64,000 nt of DNA from Acidisoma sp. L85 (GCF_009765865.1 NZ_LMUQ01000061.1:396022-460021); one strand, 5' to 3'; positions 17,673-26,736 are shown, numbered from the stretch's first letter. Notes: generated by a model from the letters alone, not told the origin. Numbers and translations: made by a program.

Positions 17673-17773
17673 TGGATCTCTCCTTGAAAGCTGCCGCTAC
17701 AATTACGCCGCTACTGACACGTCCGCAATTGACGTAAACAGTCATTCTCTGCCAGATAGCGGCGAAACCGGCC

Positions 17774-18799
17774 ATGGCGATCGATATGACGAAGACGGTC
17801 ATCCTTCTTGCAGTCCCGGGGGTGCAACTCCTCGACGTCTCCGGCCCGCTTGACGTCTTTGCCGAGGCGAATGTCCAGGCCGGACGCGCGGCCTATCGGA
17901 CGTTCGTCGTCGCGACCGAGCCCGGGCCGATCCGCAGCGCCTCGGGGGTGCGCCTGCTGCCCGACCATGTCGTGGGCGAGGCGGCCAGCCGAAGCGCTGA
18001 CACCCTACTCGTCGCGGGGTCTCCTCACATGCACGAAGTTGCACCCGATCCAGCCGTGCTCGCCTGGCTGCGTGAGGCCACCGCCGAGGCCCGCCGCTAT
18101 GGCTCCGTTTGTAGCGGCGCTTTCCTCCTCGCGGCGGCAGGACTGCTCGAGGGCCGGCGCATCACCACCCATTGGGCAGTCGCCGAGCAGCTCGCGCTGG
18201 CCTATCCCGGCGTTATTGTCGATACCGATGCCATCCACCTGCGCGACGGCCGCCTCCGCACCGCCGCTGGTGTCACCGCCGGGCTCGATCTCGCGCTGTC
18301 GCTCGTGGAGGAGGATCTCGGCCGCGCCATCGCCATGAAAGTCGCGGCGCAGCTCGTTATGTTCTTCAAGCGCCCCGGCGGCCAGTTGCAATTCAGCCGG
18401 CGTGGCGAGGCCGCGCCTGCCGGCCGCTCGGTCTTGCAGGAGGTGCAACGCTGGGTCGCGGCCAATCCCGCCGCCGATCACACGGTCGCGCATCTCGCTG
18501 CCCGAACCGGCCTTAGTCCGCGCCATTTCGCGCGTCTCTTCCGCCAGGAAGTCGGCATGACGCCCGCCGCCTGGACCGAAGCCGCCCGCGTCGCCGCCGC
18601 GCGACGGCGCCTGGAAGACGGGCACGAACCGCCGAAGCAGGTCGCGGCCCTCTGCGGCTTCGCCGATGCCGACACGCTCCGCCGCGCCTTTGTCCGGCAG
18701 GTGGGAGTGACGCCTGCCGAATATCGGAAGCGCCATGGCGGGACGATAGCAGCCACAAGCGCTGCGCCCGGCTTTGGCAACCCCACCGAGAGGGTCTAA
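17774..18799 (+). CDS. GlxA-family AraC transcriptional regulator with DJ-1/PfpI domain
   Basis: The 341-residue protein combines an N-terminal DJ-1/PfpI-like domain (about residues 5-185, with SVCSGAFLLAAAGLLEG holding the conserved nucleophile cysteine position) and a C-terminal AraC-type double helix-turn-helix (about 215-320, LAARTGLSPRHFARLFR and VTPAEYRKRHGG). Family members sense small amides or nitrogen compounds. It is divergent from the HD hydrolase gene and 27 bases upstream of glutaryl-CoA dehydrogenase, on the same strand. Either could be its target. Confidence 0.88.
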   Translation: MAIDMTKTVILLAVPGVQLLDVSGPLDVFAEANVQAGRAAYRTFVVATEPGPIRSASGVRLLPDHVVGEAASRSADTLLVAGSPHMHEVAPDPAVLAWLREATAEARRYGSVCSGAFLLAAAGLLEGRRITTHWAVAEQLALAYPGVIVDTDAIHLRDGRLRTAAGVTAGLDLALSLVEEDLGRAIAMKVAAQLVMFFKRPGGQLQFSRRGEAAPAGRSVLQEVQRWVAANPAADHTVAHLAARTGLSPRHFARLFRQEVGMTPAAWTEAARVAAARRRLEDGHEPPKQVAALCGFADADTLRRAFVRQVGVTPAEYRKRHGGTIAATSAAPGFGNPTERV

Positions 18800-18826
18800 T
18801 CTGCGCCCCAAGCCGGAGGAACCACC

Positions 18827-20023
18827 ATGGACGACGTCCGCCCCACCAAGCCCGTATTCGACTGGGCCGATCCCTTTCTTCTCGATGACCAGCTGACGGA
18901 AGAAGAGCGCATGGTCCGTGACACCGCGCGGGACTTCGCGCAGGAACGGCTTCAGCCCGGTATCCTCCAGGCCTATCGCGACGAGGCTTTCGACCGCAAT
19001 CTAATGGCGGAAATGGGTGCGCTCGGCCTGCTCGGCCCCACCATCCCGGTCGAATATGGCGGCGCCGGCCTCGGCTATGTCTCCTACGGCCTGGTGGCGC
19101 GCGAAGTTGAGCGCGTCGACAGCGGTTATCGCTCGGCGATGAGCGTGCAGTCCTCGCTCGTCATGTATCCGATCCACGCTTATGGCTCCCCGGCCCAGCG
19201 CGAGCGCTACCTGCCCCGGCTGGCCACCGGCGAATTGGTCGGCTGCTTTGGCCTGACCGAGCCGGATGCGGGGTCCGACCCCTCCGGCATGCGCACCCGC
19301 GCCGAGAAGGTCGCGGATGGCTATCGGCTGACCGGATCGAAGACCTGGATCAGCAACAGCCCCTTCGCCGATATCATGATCGTCTGGGCGAAATCGGCGG
19401 CGCATGACGGCGCCATCCGCGGCTTCATTCTCGAACGCGGCATGGCTGGCCTCACCACCCCCAAGATCGAGAACAAGCTCAGCCTGCGCGCCTCGGTCAC
19501 TGGTGAGATCGTGATGGACGGCGTCGTGGTGCCCGAGGAAAACCTGCTGCCCGGCGTCTCGGGCATCAAAGGCCCCTTCGGCTGCCTCAACCGCGCGCGT
19601 TACGGCATTTCCTGGGGCGTGATGGGCGCCGCCGAATTCTGCTTTGCCGCGGCCCGGCAGTATACGCTCGACCGCAAGCAATTCGGCCGCCCGCTGGCGG
19701 CAACTCAGCTCGTGCAGAAAAAGCTCGCGGATATGGAAACCGAGATCGCGCTGGGTCTGCAAGCAGCGCTCCGCCTCGGCCGCTTGTTCGAGGAAGGCAA
19801 GCTGGCGCCCGAGGTCATCTCGCTCGTCAAGCGCAACAACTGCGGCAAGGCGCTGGATATCGCGCGGGTGGCGCGGGACATGCACGGCGGCAACGGCATT
19901 TCCGCCGAGTTCCACGTCATGCGGCACGCCATCAATCTCGAAACCACCAATACCTATGAGGGCACGCATGACATTCACGCCCTGATACTTGGCCGCGCCA
20001 TTACAGGGATTGCAGCGTTCTGA
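18827..20023 (+). CDS. gcdH: Glutaryl-CoA dehydrogenase
   Basis: This 398-residue acyl-CoA dehydrogenase matches the glutaryl-CoA branch along its length: [52 protein letters not shown] and the end [19 protein letters not shown] with the catalytic glutamate at about residue 378. The FAD enzyme dehydrogenates and decarboxylates glutaryl-CoA to crotonyl-CoA in lysine, tryptophan or glutarate catabolism and passes electrons to ETF. ATG 18827 has CGGAGGA upstream. The next gene encodes a CaiB-type CoA-transferase, which would supply glutaryl-CoA from free glutarate. Confidence 0.92.
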   Translation: MDDVRPTKPVFDWADPFLLDDQLTEEERMVRDTARDFAQERLQPGILQAYRDEAFDRNLMAEMGALGLLGPTIPVEYGGAGLGYVSYGLVAREVERVDSGYRSAMSVQSSLVMYPIHAYGSPAQRERYLPRLATGELVGCFGLTEPDAGSDPSGMRTRAEKVADGYRLTGSKTWISNSPFADIMIVWAKSAAHDGAIRGFILERGMAGLTTPKIENKLSLRASVTGEIVMDGVVVPEENLLPGVSGIKGPFGCLNRARYGISWGVMGAAEFCFAAARQYTLDRKQFGRPLAATQLVQKKLADMETEIALGLQAALRLGRLFEEGKLAPEVISLVKRNNCGKALDIARVARDMHGGNGISAEFHVMRHAINLETTNTYEGTHDIHALILGRAITGIAAF

Positions 20024-20081
20024 TGCGCGCCCTTGCATCACTGACCGCTCGCGACTGGAATCAGCGGCCCCGACAAACGCG

Positions 20082-21200
20082 ATGACCGCTAAACCTCTCG
20101 CCGGGGTTCGCGTTCTCGAACTCGCCCGCATTCTCGCTGGACCTTGGGCGGGACAATTGCTCGCCGACCTCGGCGCCGAGGTCCTCAAGGTTGAGCGGCC
20201 GGGTGTCGGCGATGATACGCGCCACTGGGGCCCACCCTTCGTCACGGCCGGGGATGGCAGCGCCCTTGGCGCCGCCTATTTCCATGGTACCAATCGCGGC
20301 AAGCAAGGCATCGCGATTGATTACGAGACCGAAGAGGGACGGGCCGAGGTGCGCCGTCTCGTCGCGGAGTCCGATGTGCTGATCGAGAACTTCAAGGTCG
20401 GCGGCCTCGCGAAATACGGCCTCGACTATGCGTCGCTCAGCGCCGTGTATCCGCGCCTGATCTATTGCTCCATCACCGGCTTCGGCCAAACCGGTCCCTA
20501 CGCGCCGCGCGCCGGCTACGACTTCATGATCCAGGGCCTCGGCGGAATCATGGATCTAACTGGTGAGCCTGACGGCGAGCCGCAGAAGATGGGCGTCGCC
20601 TTCGCGGATATCTTCACCGGCGTCTACAGCGTCGTCGGCATTCTTGCGGCCCTGCGCCAGCGGGATGTCACCGGGCGCGGCGCGCATCTCGACATGGCCT
20701 TGATGGATTGCATGGTCGGCGTGCTCGCCAACCAGGGCATGAATTATCTCGTGAGCGGCACGGCACCGAAGCGCATGGGCAACGCCCATCCCAATATCGC
20801 ACCGTATCAGACGCTGCCGGTCTCGGATGGACATATCATCGTCGCTGTCGGCAATGACAGCCAGTTCCAGGCCTTCTGCCGCGTACTGAACGCGCCGGAG
20901 ATTGGCGCAGATCCCTATTACGCCACCAATCCCCTGCGCGTCGGCCACCGCTCCGCGCTGACGGCCGCGCTGACAGCGCATACGCTACGGTTCGACCGAG
21001 ACACCTTGCTCACGGCGTTGAGCGCGGTCGGTGTACCGGGCGGTCCCATCAACACGGTCGCGGATGTCTTCGCCGATCCCCAAGTCATCGCGCGCGGCAT
21101 GCTGTTGTCGCTGACCGACGGCATTCCCGGCATCGCGAGCCCCATCGTGATGGATGGCGAGCGGTTGGTGTCGGATAGAGCGAGCCCCAGACTCGCATGA
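20082..21200 (+). CDS. CaiB/BaiF-family CoA-transferase, probably succinyl-CoA:glutarate CoA-transferase
   Basis: The 372-residue protein is a class III CoA-transferase: PLAGVRVLELARILAGPWAGQLLADLGAEVLKVE-type N-terminus, the NRGKQGIAIDY loop, and the catalytic aspartate in VAFADIFTGVYS at about residue 176. ATG 20082 gives the proper family start; a longer frame from 19989 overlaps the gcdH stop and adds unrelated residues. Its place directly after gcdH makes succinyl-CoA:glutarate CoA transfer (as in human SUGCT) the most likely reaction. Class III enzymes are hard to tell apart by substrate, so this rests on context. Confidence 0.85.
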   Translation: MTAKPLAGVRVLELARILAGPWAGQLLADLGAEVLKVERPGVGDDTRHWGPPFVTAGDGSALGAAYFHGTNRGKQGIAIDYETEEGRAEVRRLVAESDVLIENFKVGGLAKYGLDYASLSAVYPRLIYCSITGFGQTGPYAPRAGYDFMIQGLGGIMDLTGEPDGEPQKMGVAFADIFTGVYSVVGILAALRQRDVTGRGAHLDMALMDCMVGVLANQGMNYLVSGTAPKRMGNAHPNIAPYQTLPVSDGHIIVAVGNDSQFQAFCRVLNAPEIGADPYYATNPLRVGHRSALTAALTAHTLRFDRDTLLTALSAVGVPGGPINTVADVFADPQVIARGMLLSLTDGIPGIASPIVMDGERLVSDRASPRLA

Positions 21201-21253
21201 TACAAATATCGATGCTCATGGCGCGCTAAGCACTCGCGAGCCTCAATGGCTTC

Positions 21254-22096
21254 TCAGCCCTGGGAAAGCATCAAGATGAAAGCCGCCACATTGTCGGGAT
21301 TGTGCACCTCGTACCCCGGTGGCACGGGGTTGGTAAGATACCGCAGACCACCGCCAGCATGGAAGTATGGCCAGTCTATATATCCATACTCCCCAAACCC
21401 TGCGTATTGGTGACATGCCTCATGCACGATGGTGCGCATCGCATCATGGGGGAAGTCCCTGAGATATTCGCGCGAGAGACACATAGCACTGGTATGTTCT
21501 AGTCGTCCGGTCATCGGATTGACGATTGAGCTGTTTCCGTAGTGCTGGGGCGCATAGCCTGCCAACCCCGCAATGTCGTGCGACCTCACAAGGTTAATGC
21601 GATGCGGGCCTGTGAGGCCAGCAGCGATTGATCCGACGACTCCTGAGATGTGCGCGTATTCCGAAGGCGTCATGCCCATCGGGTGGGTGCCGAAGCACTG
21701 ATTCGCGATGGCGTTTAGTCGGGGATGGGGATATCTTTGAAGTCTTTGCGAGGCGATCCCGCACCGTGTCCAGGCTTCGGCATCAAGATGCGCAAGGTTC
21801 ATCACTTCAGCCTGAGAAACTGGCTCACCGCTCAAATCTTCACCGATCGACAGGTGTCCGTAGTTCAGGACGCGCCAAGGCTTCTGCGCAAGATGGTGGG
21901 TCACCGCTGGATTGCCGTCGGGAGGAGGAGTGTGCGTTAACGGCTTCGCACGTGGCGGCTTAGGCGACGCAGAGCGAATAGAGGGCGAATGCCGAGCGAT
22001 AGCCTCGGCGAATGACTTGCCGCCACCCTGCGCTTGATCATTCTGAGAATGAGGTCGCGTTACCGCTGTTCGTTCCGTCGCACTCAAGACAGTCAT
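21254..22096 (-). CDS. Aspzincin-like (M35-type) putative metallopeptidase, copy 1
   Basis: From ATG 22096 the protein has 280 residues. Near the C-terminus it has TIVHEACHQYAG with an HExxH zinc site at 225-229, followed by GYIDWPY (238-244), which fits the aspzincin pattern G-x-x-D-x-x-Y that provides the third, aspartate ligand, and then NPDNVAAFI, which parallels the conserved NADxYAxFA end of lysine-specific M35 relatives. The first 70 residues are polar and proline-rich and no signal peptide is visible. A longer frame from 22159 is possible, but this start puts HExxH at the same residue number as in copy 2. It shares KPWRVLNYGHL-type sequence with the two neighbours. Substrate and export route are unknown. 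Confidence 0.68.
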   Translation of the reverse strand: MTVLSATERTAVTRPHSQNDQAQGGGKSFAEAIARHSPSIRSASPKPPRAKPLTHTPPPDGNPAVTHHLAQKPWRVLNYGHLSIGEDLSGEPVSQAEVMNLAHLDAEAWTRCGIASQRLQRYPHPRLNAIANQCFGTHPMGMTPSEYAHISGVVGSIAAGLTGPHRINLVRSHDIAGLAGYAPQHYGNSSIVNPMTGRLEHTSAMCLSREYLRDFPHDAMRTIVHEACHQYAGFGEYGYIDWPYFHAGGGLRYLTNPVPPGYEVHNPDNVAAFILMLSQG

Positions 22097-22127
22097 AGCT
22101 TTTTCCCGGGATCTCTTTTTCTCAGTC

Positions 22128-22778
22128 TCAAGATAGCAATCGGCATCCCGAAGCCACAATGCACCCTACCGTTTGATACAAGACATCGCCGTTAAGTCCC
22201 GCGCCGATGCGGTCGGCAATGAGGCATGCGATGTTCCGCACGCTACGCACGCGTCCGATACCGCAACTCGATAGCCTGAAATTTCTCTTTTGCCGCTGTG
22301 AAGCTCCCTCCGGTCCGAGACCCGACGTCTCGACGCCGGCTTCAATCATTGCGGAGTCATGGACCCTCGACGCGAGGTGTGGCTTCAATAGCCCGACGTT
22401 GAGCTTCGGCCGCGTCGCGACGCACCGCCGACAGGTCCTGGCGAGTGATCGGATCGTCTTTAAGATTGCAGCGAATCGAAAGAGATCCACCCCTTGGAAA
22501 CGGCCTCGGTGCAGAAGTTTCCACGGTTTTCGGCTGAGTGTGGAGCCTACTGATATTTCACCATCCACCGGCAGCAACACAGGCGCCAGCTGGTTCGGCG
22601 TCCGGAGCCGCCGCCCGACCTGCGGTGACATAGAGCTGTCGGCCGCTGTAAACCCTCTCTGCGCCGCGTTCCATTGATCACGCGGCTTTGCCACAACACG
22701 CTTGCCGAACGTGTGCGCTGCGTCTCTAGCACTCCCCGTTGTCGAAACTTGCATCGGCGGCCTCTTGTCGTGATCCAA
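22128..22778 (-). pseudogene. Decayed, C-terminally truncated third copy of the aspzincin-like gene
   Basis: An open frame of 216 codons resembles copy 2 in its first two thirds: KRPPMQVSTTG against KRAVMQIGTA, QWNAAQRG against EWNAAERK, KPWKLLHRGRF against NRWRALYGGEL, and IEAGVETSGLGPEG against IESGMEIFGFGPKG. The last quarter no longer aligns and the HExxH zinc site is absent, so the catalytic end has been lost. The spacer upstream (22779-22938) matches the spacer upstream of copy 2. I read it as the remnant of a tandem duplicate; a non-catalytic protein is a less likely alternative. Confidence 0.65.
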
Positions 22779-23184
22779 GCGACACTAGGCAACACTTTTC
22801 GTTCCCAGCCGAGCCCATCATCCCCATACGACGATCGCTAATATAGGCTCCAATGCACTACGCAAGAAGGACCGCATAGGCCGAGCTGATATAAAGACGA
22901 AATCGCGCTTCCTTGAGGAAAGATCCTCCTCACGTAGCTTGAGTGAGGCATCTTCCGGTCAGTCGGCGCGGCGAGGTTTCGTTGATCCACAAATCAACGC
23001 GCGCCGCATGTTGCTGTCGCCGAACGGCGGCGTTCGGACATCGCCAGCCTCCTCGTGATCCCTGGCAACCGAATGATGTCGAACATAGCGAATCACGCCT
23101 TACCCTGACCGCGAGATAAGCGCTCATTGCTCGCATCCTAAGCCGGCACGCACACAATTCAAAGCTATAGGCTGCGGCCGCTCT
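22779..23184. other. Gap of about 400 bases without a convincing gene; two hairpins and a duplicated spacer
   Basis: No frame here looks coding. The left part (22779-22938) is a diverged copy of the spacer upstream of copy 2. The right part contains two good inverted repeats: CGTTGAT around a six-base loop at 22980-22999 and CCGAACG around GCGG at 23020-23037. Neither is followed by a T-run. They could shape the 3' end of the copy 2 transcript. Confidence 0.5.
22911..22938 (-). repeat. Duplicated tail of the M81 gene, copy A
   Basis: About 24 of 30 positions match 24148-24176, which encodes the last residues of the M81 peptidase and its surroundings (TGAGGAAAG, TCCTC and TCACGT blocks are identical). 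It lies 133 bases upstream of the decayed aspzincin copy, as copy B lies 139 bases upstream of copy 2. It is the junction left by a tandem duplication. Confidence 0.55.
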
Positions 23185-24009
23185 CTATCCAATACGATGG
23201 GCGAAGGCAGCGATGCTGTCTGCATTGTTCGTAAATTTTTTTGTCTTTCCGAGATATTTCACGATGTCATGTTCAAGAAACTGCCTTAGGTCAAGATACG
23301 CCTTGTCTTCCGTTCCTATACAATGAGACGCCTCGTGAAGCAGCGCGAAGACCACCTTTTCCACCGAGCATGGCTCGCCTAAAAGCTCTCGCGCCAAGTA
23401 TATTTCGCCTCGCCGCGCCATACCGAGCGCGTCGTCGATCTGGCTACTACTACAGAGCTTCACCGTGAAAGGCCCAAGCATACCCTCGGCAATGCTGTCA
23501 TACTTACTAGCCAGATGCACCTTGTCCATCGCCGATGGACCCTTGGGCCCAAAACCGAAAATCTCCATGCCAGACTCAATCATTTCTTTGTTCCAAGGAC
23601 CCATGATTCGCCTCGCGGTCTTCTCCGCGCGCTTCTGGGCATCGACCGTGGCTTTGTACGCGACCGCGCCTTCCTTTGGTGCAATTGGTCTCTCATCGGA
23701 ATCATGGACGATCACGAGGGGGCCATTCGGAAGCTCGCCTCCATAGAGAGCTCGCCACCGATTGTGGATGTATTTATGCGCCGACGCAGCAGATGCCGGT
23801 GGTTGCAGCGGCGCCCCGATCCGTTGTCGGCTCGGTCCGCTACCCCTTGGTTCAACTCGCGGCGATACGGGGTCGCGAACGGTCGCGGACTTCCTCTCCG
23901 CCGCGTTCCATTCTCCCTCATGGTCTGCCGCACAAAGCCTGCCGGATGGGGACGCGACGCTGTCCCCACGAGCCGCTGTCCCAATCTGCATCACCGCTCT
24001 CTTCGTCAT
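23185..24009 (-). CDS. Aspzincin-like (M35-type) putative metallopeptidase, copy 2
   Basis: From ATG 24009 the protein has 274 residues (GTG 24030 is possible). It ends with FALLHEASHCIGTEDKAYL: HExxH at 225-229 and GTEDKAY at 232-238, the aspzincin G-T-x-D-x-x-Y motif supplying an aspartate zinc ligand, then NNADSIAAFA, matching the usual C-terminus of lysine-specific M35-type peptidases. The catalytic set is therefore complete. The N-terminal 75 residues are polar and basic without a signal peptide, so if exported it must use another route. Known bacterial proteins with this domain are often effector or toxin parts; here no immunity gene or secretion gene is adjacent. GC content is visibly lower than in the flanking genes. 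Confidence 0.72.
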   Translation of the reverse strand: MTKRAVMQIGTAARGDSVASPSGRLCAADHEGEWNAAERKSATVRDPVSPRVEPRGSGPSRQRIGAPLQPPASAASAHKYIHNRWRALYGGELPNGPLVIVHDSDERPIAPKEGAVAYKATVDAQKRAEKTARRIMGPWNKEMIESGMEIFGFGPKGPSAMDKVHLASKYDSIAEGMLGPFTVKLCSSSQIDDALGMARRGEIYLARELLGEPCSVEKVVFALLHEASHCIGTEDKAYLDLRQFLEHDIVKYLGKTKKFTNNADSIAAFAHRIG

Positions 24010-24139
24010 GACCGGTGCTGCAATTATCACTTTCAGATCGTGGCCGATCCCATCAACCGCACCCGGCCGCCTCTGATTTCATCGATCCGATGAAGCAATA
24101 ATGCAGACCCGCACTGGCTGGCGCGATACACATACAAAT

Positions 24140-25615
24140 TCACTCTCCCCTGAGGAAAGGGTCCTCGTCACGTGGCCAAAACGCGCCCTGCCGCTTGGTG
24201 TAGGGAAGCGTCGCAAAATCCTGCGTCAGCGCGCCGGGCGAGGACGCATACAGCACCTCCCGCGCGATCGGCGCGAACCCCGCGTGAAAATGCTGGATCG
24301 ACTTCACCACGATGATGCGGGAACCTGCAGTATCAAGACCCAAGGCGCTCATGCCCATCGGATGAAAAGTCTGAGTCCGCAGACTAATCAACACCAGATC
24401 GACACCCTGGCCACGCACCCAGGCGCAAGCACCCAGCGCTACCGGAGCATCGCCGAATAACTGCGTTCCGGAATCCGCCAAGCCCATCACAGTCACGCGC
24501 AAATCCACCGGATCGCCGGAAGCCTTCCCGCATTTACCACCGATCCGCAGATCGAGCGTCGCGCCCACCCCGGCTTCCATGCAAAACCGCACCGCCATCG
24601 GGTCCCAGAAATAGCCGAGCGCCACCTCCGACAAGCCACGCTCCAGCACGCGGCGCAGGAAGAAGGTGCTGTCGCCTGCCGCACCGCCGCCTGGATTATC
24701 CGCCACATCGGCAATCACCACCGGCCGCGACGGCAAACTTGGGGGAATGTCCAACGCCAGATCAAGCGCCGCATCGATGGTGAGGAAAGCCGGCGTGGTC
24801 TCCTTGCGCAGCGCGAACAACGCCTCGCCGTACTGCCGCGCTGTTGCCACCGCCAGCTCGGCATCGCCATCCGCGATCGCGAGCATCCTCACGCCAACAT
24901 CGGCCACATCCCCCCAAGGGAAGCCATGCATGAGCGAAAGCGACAGCACCCCATCGCGGCCCTCGTGCGCGATCATGCGATCGACGAAACCGCGCATCGG
25001 CTGCGCGGTCGGCCGGAAGGTGCCGATCATGCGGCAATCGAAAACCGCCATCACCGGCTTCGTGCGCCCCTCCGCCGCATCCGCGATCAGCGTGAACAGG
25101 TGCTCCGCGCGCTCGGCGATATCGGTGTGCGGATACTCCTTGTAAGCGACTAGCACGGTCGCCGCCCGCAGCATCGCTTTGGTGAGATGGCAGTGGAGAT
25201 CGAGCTCGGCGCCGACAGGCACGTCCTGCCCGACGATCGCTCGCACCTCCGCAAGCAGATCGCCCTCGCAATCATCATATCCGACCGCGACCATCGCGCC
25301 ATGCAGCGCGAGCATCACCGCGTCAACCGGCACGGCCGCACGAAGATCCGCCAGAATCTCGTCGCGAAACGCCTCGTAAACCGCGCGCGTCGTGACGCCG
25401 CCAGGCTCGGCGTAGGCACAGAGGCTTTCGGCGACATCCCAACCAAGCGCCGCTGCCCTGTGCCGCCAGGCGTAAAGCTGCACGGAGCTATAATTCGCCG
25501 GCCGCCGCGTCGCATCGCCATGAGCAACGAAGCCCTCAGCGAAGCTGAGGGCACCGGTCGGAACCGCAACAAATGTGTTGGTTTCGGTATCCAGGCCGGC
25601 GATGAAAATCTTCAT
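24140..25615 (-). CDS. M81-family metallopeptidase (MlrC-like)
   Basis: The 491-residue protein is of the M81 (microcystinase C) family: start MKIFIAGLDTETNTFVAVPTG, middle MLALHGAMVAVGYDDCEGDLL, ELDLHCHLTKAM, and ADVADNPGGGAAGDSTFFLRR, all with the expected histidine and acidic residues for zinc. MlrC cleaves linear small peptides after microcystin ring opening, but most members occur in bacteria that never meet microcystin, so a small amidated or peptide substrate is all that can be said. ATG 25615 fits the family N-terminus; a TTG at 25633 adds six residues. Its last codons were copied into the neighbouring island. Confidence 0.87.
   Translation of the reverse strand: MKIFIAGLDTETNTFVAVPTGALSFAEGFVAHGDATRRPANYSSVQLYAWRHRAAALGWDVAESLCAYAEPGGVTTRAVYEAFRDEILADLRAAVPVDAVMLALHGAMVAVGYDDCEGDLLAEVRAIVGQDVPVGAELDLHCHLTKAMLRAATVLVAYKEYPHTDIAERAEHLFTLIADAAEGRTKPVMAVFDCRMIGTFRPTAQPMRGFVDRMIAHEGRDGVLSLSLMHGFPWGDVADVGVRMLAIADGDAELAVATARQYGEALFALRKETTPAFLTIDAALDLALDIPPSLPSRPVVIADVADNPGGGAAGDSTFFLRRVLERGLSEVALGYFWDPMAVRFCMEAGVGATLDLRIGGKCGKASGDPVDLRVTVMGLADSGTQLFGDAPVALGACAWVRGQGVDLVLISLRTQTFHPMGMSALGLDTAGSRIIVVKSIQHFHAGFAPIAREVLYASSPGALTQDFATLPYTKRQGAFWPRDEDPFLRGE
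24148..24176 (-). repeat. Tail of the M81 gene that was duplicated, copy B
   Basis: This is the source-like copy, within the last codons of the M81 gene. It matches 22911-22938 at about 24 of 30 positions, and the spacer between it and aspzincin copy 2 also aligns with the spacer before the decayed copy, with the shared block GCCGA(T/G)CCCATCA. Confidence 0.55.
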
Positions 25616-25631
25616 GCCGAGCCGTAGTGAC

Positions 25632-25658
25632 AAAAACGCGCCGCCGTCAAAGGCGGCG
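25632..25658 (-). terminator. Intrinsic terminator after the PEBP gene
   Basis: Read on the minus strand, a seven-pair GC stem (CGCCGCC with GGCGGCG, loop TTTGAC) is followed after three bases by TTTTT. It lies five bases after the PEBP-family stop and before the M81 start, so it should separate the two transcripts. Confidence 0.75.
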
Positions 25659-25662
25659 AGAC

Positions 25663-26154
25663 CTACTTGCCATAGGTTACGGTGAAAGAGGCTTTAGCGA
25701 TCGTCGCGAAATGCAGGTAGTAGCCCACCTGCGCGCTGGGCGTGTCCCCATTCAGCGGAAGGCTTGGTTCCTTCAAGGCGTGAATCGTGAAGATGTAGTG
25801 ATGCGGCGCGTCGCCCTCCGGCGGGCAGGGACCGCCATAGCCGGCACTACCGAAATCCGTCCGCGCCTCCACCGACCCCGCGGGCAAGCCGCTCTTTACC
25901 GGGTGGCTCGCGCCCTCGGGGATCGACGTCGCGCTGGCGGGAATATTGACCACCGTCCAATGCCACCAGCCGCTGCCGGTCGGCGCATCGGGATCATAAA
26001 CCGTCAGGGCGAAGCTCTTGGTGCCTTCAGGCGCGCCGGACCAGTGCAACTCAGGAGAGACATTGCCGCCGGTACAGCCAAAGCTCGAGAAGACATGCTT
26101 CATCGGGCACTCGGCGCCGTCGGACAAGCTGTTGCTGGCCAGGGTAAATGTCAT
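25663..26154 (-). CDS. YbhB/YbcL-family PEBP protein
   Basis: The 163-residue protein has the phosphatidylethanolamine-binding protein core: GNVSPELHWSGAP, FALTVYDPDAPTGSGWWHW and GPCPPEGDAPHHYIFTIHAL, which line the anion-binding pocket. Bacterial members are small cytoplasmic or periplasmic proteins of uncertain role, sometimes described as kinase inhibitor-like. No signal peptide is seen. It follows the ogt gene by about 30 bases and is closed off downstream by an intrinsic terminator. Confidence 0.9.
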   Translation of the reverse strand: MTFTLASNSLSDGAECPMKHVFSSFGCTGGNVSPELHWSGAPEGTKSFALTVYDPDAPTGSGWWHWTVVNIPASATSIPEGASHPVKSGLPAGSVEARTDFGSAGYGGPCPPEGDAPHHYIFTIHALKEPSLPLNGDTPSAQVGYYLHFATIAKASFTVTYGK

Positions 26155-26184
26155 GCATGGGCTCCGGTAGGTCTGCCCCTACCC

Positions 26185-26736
26185 TCACGCGGCAGCGCCG
26201 AGCCCGTCAAGAGAGCGCGGCGTCAAGGCGCTCGGTGTCGCACCCTTTTCATGTTCGAGCAGCCAGACCTTTCGGACGATGCCGCCGCCATAGCCGGTTG
26301 GTGACGCATCAGCGCCGATAACGCGGTGGCAGGGCACCACAATCCCCACGGGATTGGCTCCGTTGGCCATGCCCACGGCACGATAGGCGGAAGGGCGGCC
26401 GAGCGTCGCGGCGAGGCGGCCGTAGCTCGTCGTAACACCTGGTGGAATCGTCCGCAGCGCAGTCCAGACCGCGCGCTGAAACGCGGTGCCCGCGGTTTCC
26501 ACGGCAATGGCATCCAGCGCTGCCAGATCGCCCGCGAAGTAAGCAGCCAGCGGCTCACGAATCGCGGCGGGAGCAACGGCCGTCTCCAGCACTACGGCGC
26601 CGTAGTGCTGACGGAGCAGCCTGTGCATCCGCGGCGCATAGTCCTCGAAATCGAGTGCCCGTAGCCGGTTCTCCTCGAACACCAGGAGGATCGTGCCGAG
26701 TGGCGAGGCGAAGCGGTCAAGCGACAGCGTCTTCAT
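26185..26736 (-). CDS. ogt: Methylated-DNA-protein-cysteine S-methyltransferase
   Basis: The 183-residue protein removes the methyl group from O6-methylguanine in DNA by transferring it to its own cysteine, here Cys136 in GIVVPCHRVIG. The helix-turn-helix part (YGRLAATLGRPSAYRAVGMANGANP) is complete. ATG 26736 lies inside the last 20 bases of the Ada-AlkA fusion gene, so the two are translationally coupled and form an alkylation-repair operon. Together they carry the activities that E. coli spreads over Ada, AlkA and Ogt. Confidence 0.93.
   Translation of the reverse strand: MKTLSLDRFASPLGTILLVFEENRLRALDFEDYAPRMHRLLRQHYGAVVLETAVAPAAIREPLAAYFAGDLAALDAIAVETAGTAFQRAVWTALRTIPPGVTTSYGRLAATLGRPSAYRAVGMANGANPVGIVVPCHRVIGADASPTGYGGGIVRKVWLLEHEKGATPSALTPRSLDGLGAAA

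Noticed and set aside
22930-23157. Minus-strand open frame of 75 codons in the island gap
   Set aside because: Cysteine/arginine-rich with no start signal or recognisable features, and it crosses the duplicated M81 tail and both hairpins.
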